Shown one piece after another: positions 33,567-42,700 of a DNA stretch of 64,000 nucleotides. The position numbers were made by a program, and so were the translations under genes. This DNA comes from Haloarchaeobius iranensis (GTDB lineage: Archaea; Halobacteriota; Halobacteria; Halobacteriales; Natrialbaceae). The notes beneath the pieces are model-generated. The model saw only the letters and a program-made list of their open reading frames with translations. It was not told the origin of the DNA and ran no database searches. Positions within the stretch are counted from its first letter, which is position 1, and every line of letters starts with the position of its first letter. Location: assembly GCF_900103505.1 (NCBI RefSeq), contig NZ_FNIA01000008.1, positions 1 through 64,000 on the forward strand, given 5' to 3'.

Positions 33567-35048
33567 GTGCGACGCAGAGCAGCCCTCGCCGCCCTGACCG
33601 GTTCCCTGTCCGCCCTCGCCGGGTGTAACACGCTCGACCGCGGTGGTGGGACCGACCGGCCGGCGTTCGACGTGGCACCGCGCACCGAGGACCACGACGA
33701 CCCCAACGACGCCGACGCCTACGACGACGGCCCCCCGGCCGACCCGAGCGACGCCGTCACCGTCGACGGGGTCCGACGGCGGCTGTCGGTGTTCGACCGC
33801 GCCGACGCCGAGCCGTTCGCGTACGACGTTGGCCTCCTCCCCCGCGACGACGGCGGTCCGGTCCGGCTGTGGGTGGCCCTGACGAACCGGAGCGACGCGG
33901 AGCGCGAGGTCGAGTTCGACGGCGCGGTCCCGTTCGGTGCCCCGATAGGCATCGCGTACGAGCCCGAGGAGGGGGTGCTCGAACCGGCTCCGGACGGCCC
34001 CCGGCTGTTCCTGGTGCCGACGAGCGACCCGGCGTTCGAGACGGTCCGCCCGGGCGACCCCGACACCGGCTGCTGGCGTGCGAGTGCCGACGTGAACGGG
34101 GTCGGCTACGTGCGGTCGGTCACGGTCGACCCCGGAGCCACCGTCGGACAGGTGTTCGAGCTGCTGACGCCCCCGTCGACGGACGGCTGCCTCCCGCCGG
34201 CGACGTACCGGTTCGAGACCGCCGACGGCCGCGCCGGGTTCTTCCTCGCCGTGCGACGGGTCCGCGCGGGTGGCGGCCCGCCGGCCTCGGTGCTGACCGA
34301 CGTCGCGCTGCCCGTGCTGGAGTCCGAGACGAGCTGGTTCCACGACGCCCGTGCCGAGGACGCGGCGGTCTACCTCGAACCCGCCGCCGAGACGGCCGCC
34401 GCCGCGGAGGCGGTCACGTTCACCCTCCGTAACGACGGCGACCGGCCCGTCACCGTCGTCGGCCACGAGCTGTTCCGGTCGAACGGGACGGCGTGGCTCC
34501 CGGTCGCATCGTCCGCGGTGACGCTGTCGGGGAACCGGGAGTTCGTCCCCGTCGGCGGAGCGAGGGCCGTCGAGGTCGGCTTCGGGCGCTACGGCGACGA
34601 CGTGACGCTCGACGAACTCCGGGCGGGCTACTACGCGGTGCGGCTCCGGCTCGCCGAGGCCGGGAGCGACCCGGCCGCCGCGGTGCACGTGACCGACGGG
34701 ACCGACCCCGAGCTGACGCGGACGGACACGGTCGAGGCGACCACCGAGGAGCCCGACGGTACGCTCAGGGTCCGGACGAGGGAGTACGACCCGTCGGACC
34801 CAGGGGTGCTGACGGCCGAGGCGACGGGGGCCGGCGACGCCACCTCCGTACCGCTCGAGCTGGTCCTCAGGTTCCCCGCACTGCGGAACTCGCTGTCGTT
34901 CCTCGACGGCGTGGACCGGGACCGAGTCCGGCTGCTGACCGGTGACCACCGTGTCGACCCGGCGGTCGTCGCGCTCCCCGGTAGCGAGTCGTCGCGGGCC
35001 GTGGTCCGCTTCCGCGGCGAGACCTACACCGTGCGGGCGGTCCGGTAG
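33567..35048 (+). CDS. Secreted lipoprotein, paralogue of preceding gene
   Basis: A 493-residue lipoprotein starting at GTG 33567 with MRRRAALAALTG and a lipobox ending at Cys20 (ALAGC). It has a Pro/Asp-rich spacer followed by the same block order as its neighbour: LPRDDGGPVRLWVALTNRSD, LFLVPTSDPAFETV, DTGCWRASAD, SVTVDPGATVG, and the C-terminal LELVLRFPALRNSLSFLDGVDRDRVRLLT. It is 52 bases downstream of, and same-strand as, the paralogue, so they are probably co-transcribed and arose by tandem duplication. Function unknown; the conserved Cys in 'GCWRA/ACWKT' may form a disulfide. Confidence 0.85.
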   Translation: MRRRAALAALTGSLSALAGCNTLDRGGGTDRPAFDVAPRTEDHDDPNDADAYDDGPPADPSDAVTVDGVRRRLSVFDRADAEPFAYDVGLLPRDDGGPVRLWVALTNRSDAEREVEFDGAVPFGAPIGIAYEPEEGVLEPAPDGPRLFLVPTSDPAFETVRPGDPDTGCWRASADVNGVGYVRSVTVDPGATVGQVFELLTPPSTDGCLPPATYRFETADGRAGFFLAVRRVRAGGGPPASVLTDVALPVLESETSWFHDARAEDAAVYLEPAAETAAAAEAVTFTLRNDGDRPVTVVGHELFRSNGTAWLPVASSAVTLSGNREFVPVGGARAVEVGFGRYGDDVTLDELRAGYYAVRLRLAEAGSDPAAAVHVTDGTDPELTRTDTVEATTEEPDGTLRVRTREYDPSDPGVLTAEATGAGDATSVPLELVLRFPALRNSLSFLDGVDRDRVRLLTGDHRVDPAVVALPGSESSRAVVRFRGETYTVRAVR

Positions 35049-35133
35049 TCCCCGGTCGACCCGCTACCGGGTCGGCCGGACACCGGGCTGCCGTCGCCAC
35101 ACCGTATTTGGGCGTCCGGACCGAACCGCAGGC

Positions 35134-36282
35134 ATGGAACTCTTAGAGGACAGTCTCGTTCCGGAGGCGGCCCACGACATCAAGGCCGAGGCGCGGGCGT
35201 TCGCCGCCGAGCACATCGAGCCGAACGCACAGGAGTACTACCAGTCCGGCGAGTACCCCTGGGAGATACTCGAGGCGGGACAGGAGGCCGGGCTGGTCGG
35301 CCAGGACATCCCCGAGGAGTACGGCGGTCGGGGGCTCTCGCTGCCCGAGATTCTGGCGATGACGGAGGAGTTCTACAAGGCGGACGCGGGCATCGCGCTC
35401 ACCCTCCAGCTCGCCAGCTTCGGCTGCGAGATGACCTACGAGTACGGCAACGAGGAGCAGAAAGAGACGTTCCTCCGACCCGTCGCCGAGGGCGAGCAGA
35501 TATCGGGACTGGCGGTCTCCGAGCCCGAGACGGGGAGCGACCTCGCCGGCATCGAGACCACCGCCGAGAAGGACGGCGACGAGTACGTGCTCGACGGCGA
35601 GAAGTACTGGATCGGCAACGGCGTCGAGGCCGACTGGATAACGGTGTACGCACGCACCGACGACGACGAGGACAACCGCTACGGCAACCACTCCATCTTC
35701 ATCGTGCCGACCGACATCGACGGCTACGAGCCCGAGCACATCCCCGAGAAGATGGGCTTTCGCGCCTCGAAGCAGGCCCACATCACGTTCGACGGCGCAC
35801 GCATCCCCGAGGAGAACCTCGTCGGCCACGAGGGGAACGGCTTCATGATGCTCGCCGACTTCTTCAACCACGGCCGCGTCGCCGTCGCGGGCCACGGGCT
35901 CGGCCTCGCCGCCGCCGCCATCGAGGAGGCGTGGGCGTTCGTCCACGACCGCGAGCAGTTCGGACGCTCCATCTCCGACTTCCAGTCGGTCCAGCACGAC
36001 CTCGCGGACATGCTGCTCGAGTTCGAGTCCGCACGGTCGCTCGTCTGGCGGGCCTGCGAGAAGGTCGAGAGCGGGCAGAACCCCGGCTACTGGGCCGCGA
36101 TGGCCAAGACGAAGGCGACCGAGACCGCGACCGAGAACGCCGAGCTGGGGATGCAGCTCCACGGCGGCCGCTCCGTGCTCGACGAGCGGCGCATCGCCCG
36201 GGTGTACCGCGACGTGCGCATCCCGGTCATCTACGAGGGCGCGAACGCCATCCAGCGCAACCTCATCTACCGCCAGGCCTGA
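35134..36282 (+). CDS. Acyl-CoA dehydrogenase
   Basis: A 382-residue ACAD. It has the N-terminal helical domain, the middle beta domain with SEPETGSDLAGIETTA (flavin-binding signature 1), KYWIGNGVEADW, and the C-terminal bundle with QLHGGRSVLDERRIARVYRDVRIP, then VIYEGANAIQRN, whose Glu is the catalytic base in the short/medium/isovaleryl groups. FAD-dependent alpha,beta-dehydrogenation of an acyl-CoA is expected. A TATA-like GTATTTG (35103-35109) lies about 28 bases above ATG 35134. It is a separate transcript from the ACAD at 42701, with which it shares the fold but a distinct substrate tail. Confidence 0.92.
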   Translation: MELLEDSLVPEAAHDIKAEARAFAAEHIEPNAQEYYQSGEYPWEILEAGQEAGLVGQDIPEEYGGRGLSLPEILAMTEEFYKADAGIALTLQLASFGCEMTYEYGNEEQKETFLRPVAEGEQISGLAVSEPETGSDLAGIETTAEKDGDEYVLDGEKYWIGNGVEADWITVYARTDDDEDNRYGNHSIFIVPTDIDGYEPEHIPEKMGFRASKQAHITFDGARIPEENLVGHEGNGFMMLADFFNHGRVAVAGHGLGLAAAAIEEAWAFVHDREQFGRSISDFQSVQHDLADMLLEFESARSLVWRACEKVESGQNPGYWAAMAKTKATETATENAELGMQLHGGRSVLDERRIARVYRDVRIPVIYEGANAIQRNLIYRQA

Positions 36283-36530
36283 CCCGGCTCAGACGACACC
36301 GGGGCAGCGGGTCGACGCGGCGTACGTCGCCTGCCGGTGGACGCCACAGGGTGGAGGCCGCGACCGACACACCCAGCCGGCGGCGTCAGCCGTTCTGTTC
36401 CCCCGGTGCCAGTCGGCTTCGGGGTGGGCTACCACAAGCGTCATTATCGCGACACCGAAACAGACGGGTAACCGAACTGCGCCCGGCCGACGGTGGCGAG
36501 CGTCGACCGGTCGCGAAAGGACTTGACACA

Positions 36531-38567
36531 ATGACGGCCACGAAACGGGTTCTCATCATCAGCAACGACGCGCAGTTGCGCGCCAGTCTCGCCGCTCCCC
36601 TGCAGTGGTCCTACCCGAACGTCGAGGTTCTCACGGCCGCGGGCTTCACCGGCGTCATCGAACACCTCGCCGACGGCGACCTCGACTGCATCGTCAGCGA
36701 CATGGAGACCATCGATGCCTCCCCGGCGGTGCTCCAGGCGACCCGCGAGCGACACCCCGACATCCCGCTGCTCGTGCTCACCGAGTACGAGGCCGACCGT
36801 GGGAGCGGTGCCGCCGTCATGGAGGTCGTCGACTTCCTCGACGGCGTCGGCGACGCCGGCTCGGACGACGCGTTCGCCGCCTGGGTCGCCAACTCCGTCG
36901 TCCGCAACCCGACCGACGCCGCGCCGCCCGGTGGGAGCCGTCCGGAGGACCTCGTCCGCGACGTGAAACGGGCGCTCGTCGACGCCTCGTCGCCCATGGA
37001 CATCGAACAGGCCGTCTGCGAGCAGCTCACACTCGGCGGGCGCTACACCTTCGCGTGGATCGGCGAGTACGACAAGCGCGAGGGCCAGGTCGTCCCGTGG
37101 GTGTCGGCGAGCGCGACCGACGACTGGCCGGTCAGCGTGACCTTCCCCGTCGGGCGCGGCGGCGGCGGTGAACAGACGGTCATCGAGCGCGCGCTGCGGA
37201 CCCGCGAACCCCAGGTCGTCAACGACATCGAGGCCCATCGCGCGGCCGTCCCGTGGCGGTCCGCGGCGACCGAACGTGGCTGCAACGCCGTCGTCGTCGC
37301 GCCGCTGTACTCCGACGACGAACTGTACGGCGTCCTCGGCGTCTACTCCGACGACCCCGGCGGCTTCTCCGAGATGGAGGTCAGCGCGCTCTGGGAGATC
37401 GCCGGCAGCGCCTCGCACGTCCTCGACACCATCGCCATCCGCGGCCGCATCGACCAGCAGGAGCGCGTCCTCAAACGCTACGAGCGTCTCGTCGAGACCG
37501 TCGGCGACGGCATGTACGCGCTCGACAGCGACGGCCACTTCATGACGGTCAACGACGCGATGCTCTCGATGACCGGCTACAGCCGGGAGGGGCTGCTCGG
37601 CGAACACATCTCCATCATCCTCGACGACGAGACCGTCGAACGGGGGGAGCGGGTCATCCAGGGGATGATCGCCGACGGCCGGATGGAGGGCGAGACCCAG
37701 GAGGTCACCGTCGACACGAAAGGTGGTCGGCGGTACCCCTGCGAGGTCCAACTGGCGCTGCTCCCCTACGACGACGAGTTCCGGGGGACGGTCGGCGTCA
37801 TGCGCGACATCACGGAACGGAAGCAACGCGAACGCGAGCTCCAGCGTCAGAACGAGCGCCTCGACGCCTTCGCGAGCATCGTCAGCCACGACCTCCGGAA
37901 CCCGCTCGGCGTCTCCCAGGGCTACCTCGAGATGGCGATGGAGAGCGCGCCCGAGGACGTTCGTGGCTCGCTCGAACACGTCGCCGACGGCCTCGAACGG
38001 ATGGAGGACATCGTCGGCGACGTGCTCGCGATCGCCAGACAGGGCCAGACCGTCACCGAGACCGAGCCGATGGAGCTCGACGCGCTGGTCCGCGAGGCGT
38101 GGGCGAACGTCGAGACGCCCGCGGCGACGCTTAACATCGAGGGGTCGGGTCGGTTCGAGGCCGACCGCTCACGGCTCCTGCGGGCGTTCGAGAACCTGTT
38201 CCGCAACGCCATCGAGCACGGCGGCGAGGACGTCACCGTCGAGGTCGGACTGTTGTACGAGGAGCCGGAGCACACCGTCGACACCGGTGGGTTCCAGTTC
38301 CCGGAGGAAGCCGGAACCGGCGTCGAACACGTCGAGACGGAGACGCAGACGATGGTCGGGTTCTACGTCGCGGACGACGGCGAAGGGATGCCGGCGGAGG
38401 TACGAGAGAACGCGTTCGACTCGGACTTCTCGACCTCGGACGAGGGTCTCGGCATCGGGCTGTGGGTCGTCAGAGAAGTCGCGAGTGCGCACGGCTGGAC
38501 GACACGGGTCGTCGAGAGCGAGTCTGGTGGGGCCAGGTTCGAGTTCTCGGACGTGGAGTCGCCGTAA
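36531..38567 (+). CDS. Histidine kinase: REC-like, GAF, PAS, HisKA, HATPase
   Basis: A 678-residue sensor kinase. The N terminus (1-115) looks like a degenerate receiver (Asp57 in CIVSDMET retained, no conserved Lys), then GAF (about 135-300), PAS (about 318-435), HisKA with the phospho-acceptor His453 in SHDLRNPL, and HATPase with FENLFRNAIEHGGED (N box), DDGEGMP and GLGIGLWVVREV. No TM, so a cytoplasmic sensor. ATG 36531. Its stop is directly adjacent to that of the convergent HalX regulator at 38568, the likely partner. The arrangement repeats that at 8589-11041. Confidence 0.92.
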   Translation: MTATKRVLIISNDAQLRASLAAPLQWSYPNVEVLTAAGFTGVIEHLADGDLDCIVSDMETIDASPAVLQATRERHPDIPLLVLTEYEADRGSGAAVMEVVDFLDGVGDAGSDDAFAAWVANSVVRNPTDAAPPGGSRPEDLVRDVKRALVDASSPMDIEQAVCEQLTLGGRYTFAWIGEYDKREGQVVPWVSASATDDWPVSVTFPVGRGGGGEQTVIERALRTREPQVVNDIEAHRAAVPWRSAATERGCNAVVVAPLYSDDELYGVLGVYSDDPGGFSEMEVSALWEIAGSASHVLDTIAIRGRIDQQERVLKRYERLVETVGDGMYALDSDGHFMTVNDAMLSMTGYSREGLLGEHISIILDDETVERGERVIQGMIADGRMEGETQEVTVDTKGGRRYPCEVQLALLPYDDEFRGTVGVMRDITERKQRERELQRQNERLDAFASIVSHDLRNPLGVSQGYLEMAMESAPEDVRGSLEHVADGLERMEDIVGDVLAIARQGQTVTETEPMELDALVREAWANVETPAATLNIEGSGRFEADRSRLLRAFENLFRNAIEHGGEDVTVEVGLLYEEPEHTVDTGGFQFPEEAGTGVEHVETETQTMVGFYVADDGEGMPAEVRENAFDSDFSTSDEGLGIGLWVVREVASAHGWTTRVVESESGGARFEFSDVESP

Positions 38568-39173
38568 TCAGCTACCGCCGGGGAGGTCCTGGAACGCGCC
38601 GACGAAGTCGTCGTGGTCCTGCATCCCGGAGACGGTCTGGTCCACGCGCTCGCGGAGTTCGTCGACGCGCTCGCAGAGTTCCGCGTACTCGTCGTTGTCT
38701 TCGAGCTCCCGCTCGGACTTCTCGGACTCGAGCAGGGACTTCTTCGAGACGAGTGCGTAGTACTCCTGGATGTCCGTCTCGTACTCGGAGCGACCGGTGA
38801 CGCTCTCGACTACCTGGAGGAGTTCGTCCTTCGAGACCGGCTTCACGAGGTAGTCGTCGAAGCCCATCTCGATGATGTCGAAGTCGGGGTCGACGGCGGT
38901 GACCATCACGACGCGACAGTCGTAGCCCTGCTCGCGGATGCGGTCCAGCACCTCGTCGCCGGAGAGACCGGGCATCCGCCTGTCGAGCAGCACTATCTCG
39001 ACAGTGTCCTCCATCAGCTCCAGCGCCGACTCGCCGTCGTAGGCCGCCTCGACGTTGTAGTCCGTCTGGAGCCACGCGGCGAAGAGGTCCGCCAGTCGCG
39101 ACTCGTCGTCGACGACGAGCACCTCGAGGCCACCCGATGTGTCGCCAGCCCCTTGACCGTCGTTTTCTGCCAC
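38568..39173 (-). CDS. HalX-domain response regulator (second copy)
   Basis: A 201-residue receiver-HalX protein. Acidic residues Asp22/Asp23, phospho-acceptor Asp64 (LLDRRMPG), a Thr at about 92 and Lys111 (YLVKPVSKDELL) are intact, and the C-terminal HalX helix pair is present. The GTG at 39173 is preferred: TATTTATG-like sequence (minus strand, 39201-39209) lies about 30 bases above it; an ATG at 39200 would fall inside that promoter element. The protein is about two-thirds alike in layout to the HalX protein at 8589 and converges, stop to stop, on the histidine kinase. Confidence 0.9.
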   Translation of the reverse strand: MAENDGQGAGDTSGGLEVLVVDDESRLADLFAAWLQTDYNVEAAYDGESALELMEDTVEIVLLDRRMPGLSGDEVLDRIREQGYDCRVVMVTAVDPDFDIIEMGFDDYLVKPVSKDELLQVVESVTGRSEYETDIQEYYALVSKKSLLESEKSERELEDNDEYAELCERVDELRERVDQTVSGMQDHDDFVGAFQDLPGGS

Positions 39174-39306
39174 GTTCGGGCTATGGTGTCTATGGTTCAT
39201 AAATGCCGCGCCCACAGTTCTTCTTTCTGATATAAGGAGGGCCAGATAACAACCCGCGGTGGGTTTTCTCTGTCACATCGTACCGAGACGAACGCGGCCG
39301 AGCGGG

Positions 39307-40035
39307 TTACGGCGCGACGCGGTCGTACCGTCCCGACAGGTACTCGACGACCCGGTCCACGACGTCGGGGTCGTACGTCCAGCAGCCGTAGAACCCCTCG
39401 ACCTCGCCCTCGCGAGCGAGGAGGGCACACTTCTCCTCGGGCGTGTCACCGCCGTCGAACGCGACGAACCAGGTGAGCCGGAGCTCCTCGTCGTCGCTGG
39501 CGTGGACCTGCAGGCCGTCGACGTCGACGGTCGCGTCCGGTGCCCCGTAGATGTGGATGTCGAGGTCGGTCGTCGCGAGCCGACGGTACACGTCGGTCTG
39601 GTCGGTAAAGCGCGAGAGCTCCTGGAAGCCGACGTGTAGCTCGCCCGTCCCGTAGCGGAACGCGCGGTCCTCTATCTCGCGGGTCACGTCCATCATCCGG
39701 CCGCTGTCGTAGGACGTGAACGTCGTCTCTTTCAGCGGCAACAGCAGCGGCTCGTGGTCGGTGTCGTCGATTCCGAGGCCATCGGGGCCCGGATTCGGGC
39801 CGTCGAGCAGCGACCGTAGCTCGTCGCCGGTGACGGCGGCGTAGAACTCGTCGGGCGCGGTCAGCGTACCGAACGTCGGCGCGTCGGCGACCGTCTCGTC
39901 GACGTCGACACGGACGTTCATGTCCTCGAAGAAGGACGCGAGTTCGGTGTCCAGCGACGACGCTGGCGGGAGATTGAACAGCGTCAGCGTCTTCTCGCTC
40001 GACCGAACCCGGTCGATGATGTCGAGGAGTGTCAC
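39307..40035 (-). CDS. DICT-domain sensory protein
   Basis: A 242-residue protein with the DICT pattern in its N terminus (LLDIIDRVRSSEKTLTLFN, short stretches LLDIIDRV and KTLTLFN) and mixed alpha/beta core with a C-terminal CALLAREGEVEGFYGCWTYD. DICT domains occur beside two-component and cyclic-dinucleotide proteins and are thought to sense or relay signals, without a known ligand. The start is GTG at 40035, and no membrane segment is present. The neighbouring kinase and HalX gene provide suggestive context only. Confidence 0.82.
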   Translation of the reverse strand: MTLLDIIDRVRSSEKTLTLFNLPPASSLDTELASFFEDMNVRVDVDETVADAPTFGTLTAPDEFYAAVTGDELRSLLDGPNPGPDGLGIDDTDHEPLLLPLKETTFTSYDSGRMMDVTREIEDRAFRYGTGELHVGFQELSRFTDQTDVYRRLATTDLDIHIYGAPDATVDVDGLQVHASDDEELRLTWFVAFDGGDTPEEKCALLAREGEVEGFYGCWTYDPDVVDRVVEYLSGRYDRVAP

Positions 40036-40113
40036 ATCCCTTACTCGCGCGCCGGGGGATTTGAGGTTTACCCCTCCGCGCCGGCCCGCGGGGCAGCCAC
40101 GACCGAATCGGCG

Positions 40114-40530
40114 TCAGCCCTCCGCCAGCGTCCACTGAACGAGTCTGGCCTGTACGCGGGCCGGGTCCTCCGCGTCGTCCGCCGACAGCGTCGCCTCGCT
40201 CTCCTCGAGCATCCGCCGCTCGACCGGGCCGTGGTCCGGCTCGTCGCGCACGTCGTTCAGCAGCGCCTCGAAGTCCTCCCGGAGGTCGAAGGAGGCGCGG
40301 GCGACGTTGCAGCGCGACAGCGGGCTCATGCCCATGTCGAGGACGAGTTCGCGGACGAGCTCCCAGTCGTTCGCACAGAAGTGGATGGACACCTCGCCGA
40401 CGATATCCTGCCAGGCGATGGCTCCGGAGTGCTTCATCTCGGGGACAGCACGCGGTGGCAGGTCGAGCCGGACCGCCGTCTCGGGGTCGTCACAGAGGCA
40501 GCACGGCTGCTCGGTCTTGCCCGTGTACAC
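40114..40530 (-). CDS. Cys-rich hypothetical protein
   Basis: A 138-residue protein with a GTG start at 40530. It begins with a cysteine cluster, PCCLCDD (about 9-15), followed by a single HFCAND at about 51 and NVARASFD with another Cys (RCN) at about 74. The order could build a small zinc site. The remainder is helical and acidic with an LLNDVRDEPD segment. I do not recognise a family. It is followed after 68 bp by the fused beta-oxidation gene on the same strand, with an independent promoter likely. Confidence 0.7.
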   Translation of the reverse strand: MYTGKTEQPCCLCDDPETAVRLDLPPRAVPEMKHSGAIAWQDIVGEVSIHFCANDWELVRELVLDMGMSPLSRCNVARASFDLREDFEALLNDVRDEPDHGPVERRMLEESEATLSADDAEDPARVQARLVQWTLAEG

Positions 40531-40598
40531 GCCGCCGGCTTGGAACCGGACCGAAAAAACGCTGTCTCAGCCGGAAGGGGCCGCCGCGGTCGGTGTGG

Positions 40599-42584
40599 TT
40601 ACTTCCCCTCGAACTCGGGGTCGTCGTCGCCGAAGAACGCGTTGATGCCCTCGTGGACGTCCTCGCTGCCGACGACGTGCCCGAAGCCGAGCGACTCGAC
40701 CTCGAGGCCTGCCTCGCTGTCGTCCCAGCCCTTGAGCATCGCGCGCTTGGTGAAGCGCTGTGCGAGCGGCGGGCCACCGGCGAGCTTCTCGGCGTACTCG
40801 ACGGCCGCGGCCTCGAACTCGTCGGGATCGTAGACCTCGTTCACGAAGCCGAACTCTTCCATCTCCTCGGCGGGGAAGCGCTCGGCGGTGAAGATAATCT
40901 CCTTCGCACGGCCCATGCCGACGATGCGCTGGAGACGCTGCGTGCCGCCCCACCCCGGGAGGAGGCCGAGGTTGAACTCGGGCTGGCCGAACTCGGAGCG
41001 CGAGGACGCGACGCGGATGTCCGCACAGGTCGCGAGCTCCATGCCACCGCCGAGACAGTAGCCGTCGATTGCCGCGACGACGGGCATCTCGACCTGCTCC
41101 AGACGGCCGAAGGTCTCCTGGCCGTACTTCGAGAGCTCGACGGCGTTGAACGGGTCGGCACCGCCGCCGGCGATGCTCATGAAGTCGGCGCCAGCGGAGA
41201 ACGCCTTCGAACCCGCACCGGTGAGCAGGACCGCGCGCACGTCGTCGTCCTCCTCGAACAGGTCGATGGCGGCGTCCAGGTCCTCGATGAGTTCGAGGCT
41301 GATGGAGTTCATCTGCTGGGGCCGCGAGAGCTCGATCTGCCCGACCATGTCGCCGGGGTAGCTGATCTCGAGCGTGTCGAAGTCGGGCGTCCCCTCGGCG
41401 TCACCCTCGGCCTGGTCGTAGAAGCCGCCCTCCTCGGCGACCGTCGCGAGGTAGTCGAACGCCTCGTAGCGCGGGTGGCCGGACGCCTCGTACGCCTCGT
41501 CCAGTGCGTCGGCGAGCTCCGCGACGCCGTACTCGTCGGCGAACTTCGCCGGCCCCTTCGGCCAGCGGCCCCCGAGCTTGACGGCGGTGTCGATCTCCTC
41601 GGGCGAGGCGACGTCGTCGCCGACGAGGAACGCGACCTCGTTCGCGAGCGCGGCGAGCAGGCGCTCCTTGACCGTCTCGTTGAACAGGTCGTCGTCCATC
41701 GAGACGTCGGCGCCGTCGCCGTCCTCGTAGTCGTAGAAGCCCTGCCCGGTCTTCTGGCCGAACTCCTCGTTCTCGACCTTCTCGACCATCATCGGCGCGG
41801 GCTCGTAGCGCTCACCGGCGACCTCGTGCATGTAGTCGAGGACGTGGTAGCCCACGTCGATACCGACGTAGTCCGACAGCTCGAAGCTCCCCATCGGCAG
41901 GCCGATGTCGAACTTCGTCGTCGCGTCGACCTCCTCGATGGTGGCGACGCCCTCGTCGACGAGCCACGCGGCCTCGTTCATCAGCGGGACGAGGACGCGG
42001 TTGACGATGAAGCCGGGGACGTCCTTGCGGACGCGGACCGGCGTCTTGCCGAAGTCGTCGGCGAGGTCCTCGACGATGTCGAGCGTCGCGTCGTCTGTGT
42101 GCTCGCCGGAGATGACCTCCACGAGGTCCATCCGGATCGGCGGGTTGAAGAAGTGCATCCCGCAGAAGCGCTCCGGCCGGTCCGTGAACTCGGAGAGGTC
42201 CGTGATGGAGAGCGAGGACGTGTTCGTCGTGAACACGGTGTGCTCGGGGGCGTACTCCTCCACGTCCGTCCAGGTGTCCTCCTTGATGTCCATCTTCTCG
42301 GGGACGGCCTCGATGACGACGTCGGCGTCGGCGACGGTCTCCTCGAGGTCGACGAGTGGCGTGACGCGGTCGAGGGCGGCGTCGGCCTCGTCCTCGCTGA
42401 TCTGCTCGCTGTCTGCGAGCTTGCCGAGCGACCACTCGATCTTGTCGTAGCCCCCCTGGACGAACTCGTCCTTGATGTCCCGCATGTTCACGTCGTAGCC
42501 CGCGAGTGATGCGACTTCGGCGATGCCGTGTCCCATGTTACCCGCACCGAGAACTGCGACGGTGTTGATTTCTTCCAGGTCCAT
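40599..42584 (-). CDS. 3-hydroxyacyl-CoA dehydrogenase fused to enoyl-CoA hydratase
   Basis: A 661-residue bifunctional enzyme. The N-terminal 3-hydroxyacyl-CoA dehydrogenase has the NAD motif VLGAGNMGHGIAEV (11-24), the catalytic His in MHFFNPPIRMDLVEVI and a C-terminal helical domain (about 200-390). The crotonase domain (about 405-661) has GAGSKAFSAGADF and DGYCLGGGMELATCADIRVA with the oxyanion-hole glycines. The order (dehydrogenase first) is the archaeal type, as in crotonyl-CoA hydratase/3-hydroxybutyryl-CoA dehydrogenase of the hydroxybutyrate cycles, rather than bacterial FadB. ATG 42584 replaces an upstream in-frame start that encodes a basic extension. Confidence 0.92.
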   Translation of the reverse strand: MDLEEINTVAVLGAGNMGHGIAEVASLAGYDVNMRDIKDEFVQGGYDKIEWSLGKLADSEQISEDEADAALDRVTPLVDLEETVADADVVIEAVPEKMDIKEDTWTDVEEYAPEHTVFTTNTSSLSITDLSEFTDRPERFCGMHFFNPPIRMDLVEVISGEHTDDATLDIVEDLADDFGKTPVRVRKDVPGFIVNRVLVPLMNEAAWLVDEGVATIEEVDATTKFDIGLPMGSFELSDYVGIDVGYHVLDYMHEVAGERYEPAPMMVEKVENEEFGQKTGQGFYDYEDGDGADVSMDDDLFNETVKERLLAALANEVAFLVGDDVASPEEIDTAVKLGGRWPKGPAKFADEYGVAELADALDEAYEASGHPRYEAFDYLATVAEEGGFYDQAEGDAEGTPDFDTLEISYPGDMVGQIELSRPQQMNSISLELIEDLDAAIDLFEEDDDVRAVLLTGAGSKAFSAGADFMSIAGGGADPFNAVELSKYGQETFGRLEQVEMPVVAAIDGYCLGGGMELATCADIRVASSRSEFGQPEFNLGLLPGWGGTQRLQRIVGMGRAKEIIFTAERFPAEEMEEFGFVNEVYDPDEFEAAAVEYAEKLAGGPPLAQRFTKRAMLKGWDDSEAGLEVESLGFGHVVGSEDVHEGINAFFGDDDPEFEGK

Positions 42585-42649
42585 GCGGAACAACTCAACT
42601 GGAAGCCGTTTCAAGGTTTCCCTTAGCGCATTCGGAAACTCCTTGTACG

Positions 42650-42677
42650 TTTATAATCGGGTACATAGCTTTTTAAC
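42650..42677 (+). promoter_or_regulatory. Divergent promoter region of hbd-ech and acyl-CoA dehydrogenase genes
   Basis: TTTTAAC at 42671-42677 lies about 27 bases above ATG 42701 and should give a leaderless transcript of the acyl-CoA dehydrogenase. TTTATAAT at 42650-42657 reads ATTATAAA on the minus strand, 66-73 bases above the start of the fused gene at 42584, giving a leader of about 40 bases. Both are AT-rich in an otherwise GC-rich region. Confidence 0.5.
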
Positions 42678-42700
42678 GAACAATGTGTTAATGGTTTACT

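Noticed and set aside
32961-34949. 662-residue minus-strand open frame opposite the lipoproteins
   Set aside because: Antisense of the two lipoprotein genes, with proline/arginine-rich low-complexity sequence.
40455-42509. 684-residue open frame opposite the fused beta-oxidation gene
   Set aside because: Pure antisense shadow; the opposite strand has clear dehydrogenase and crotonase motifs.
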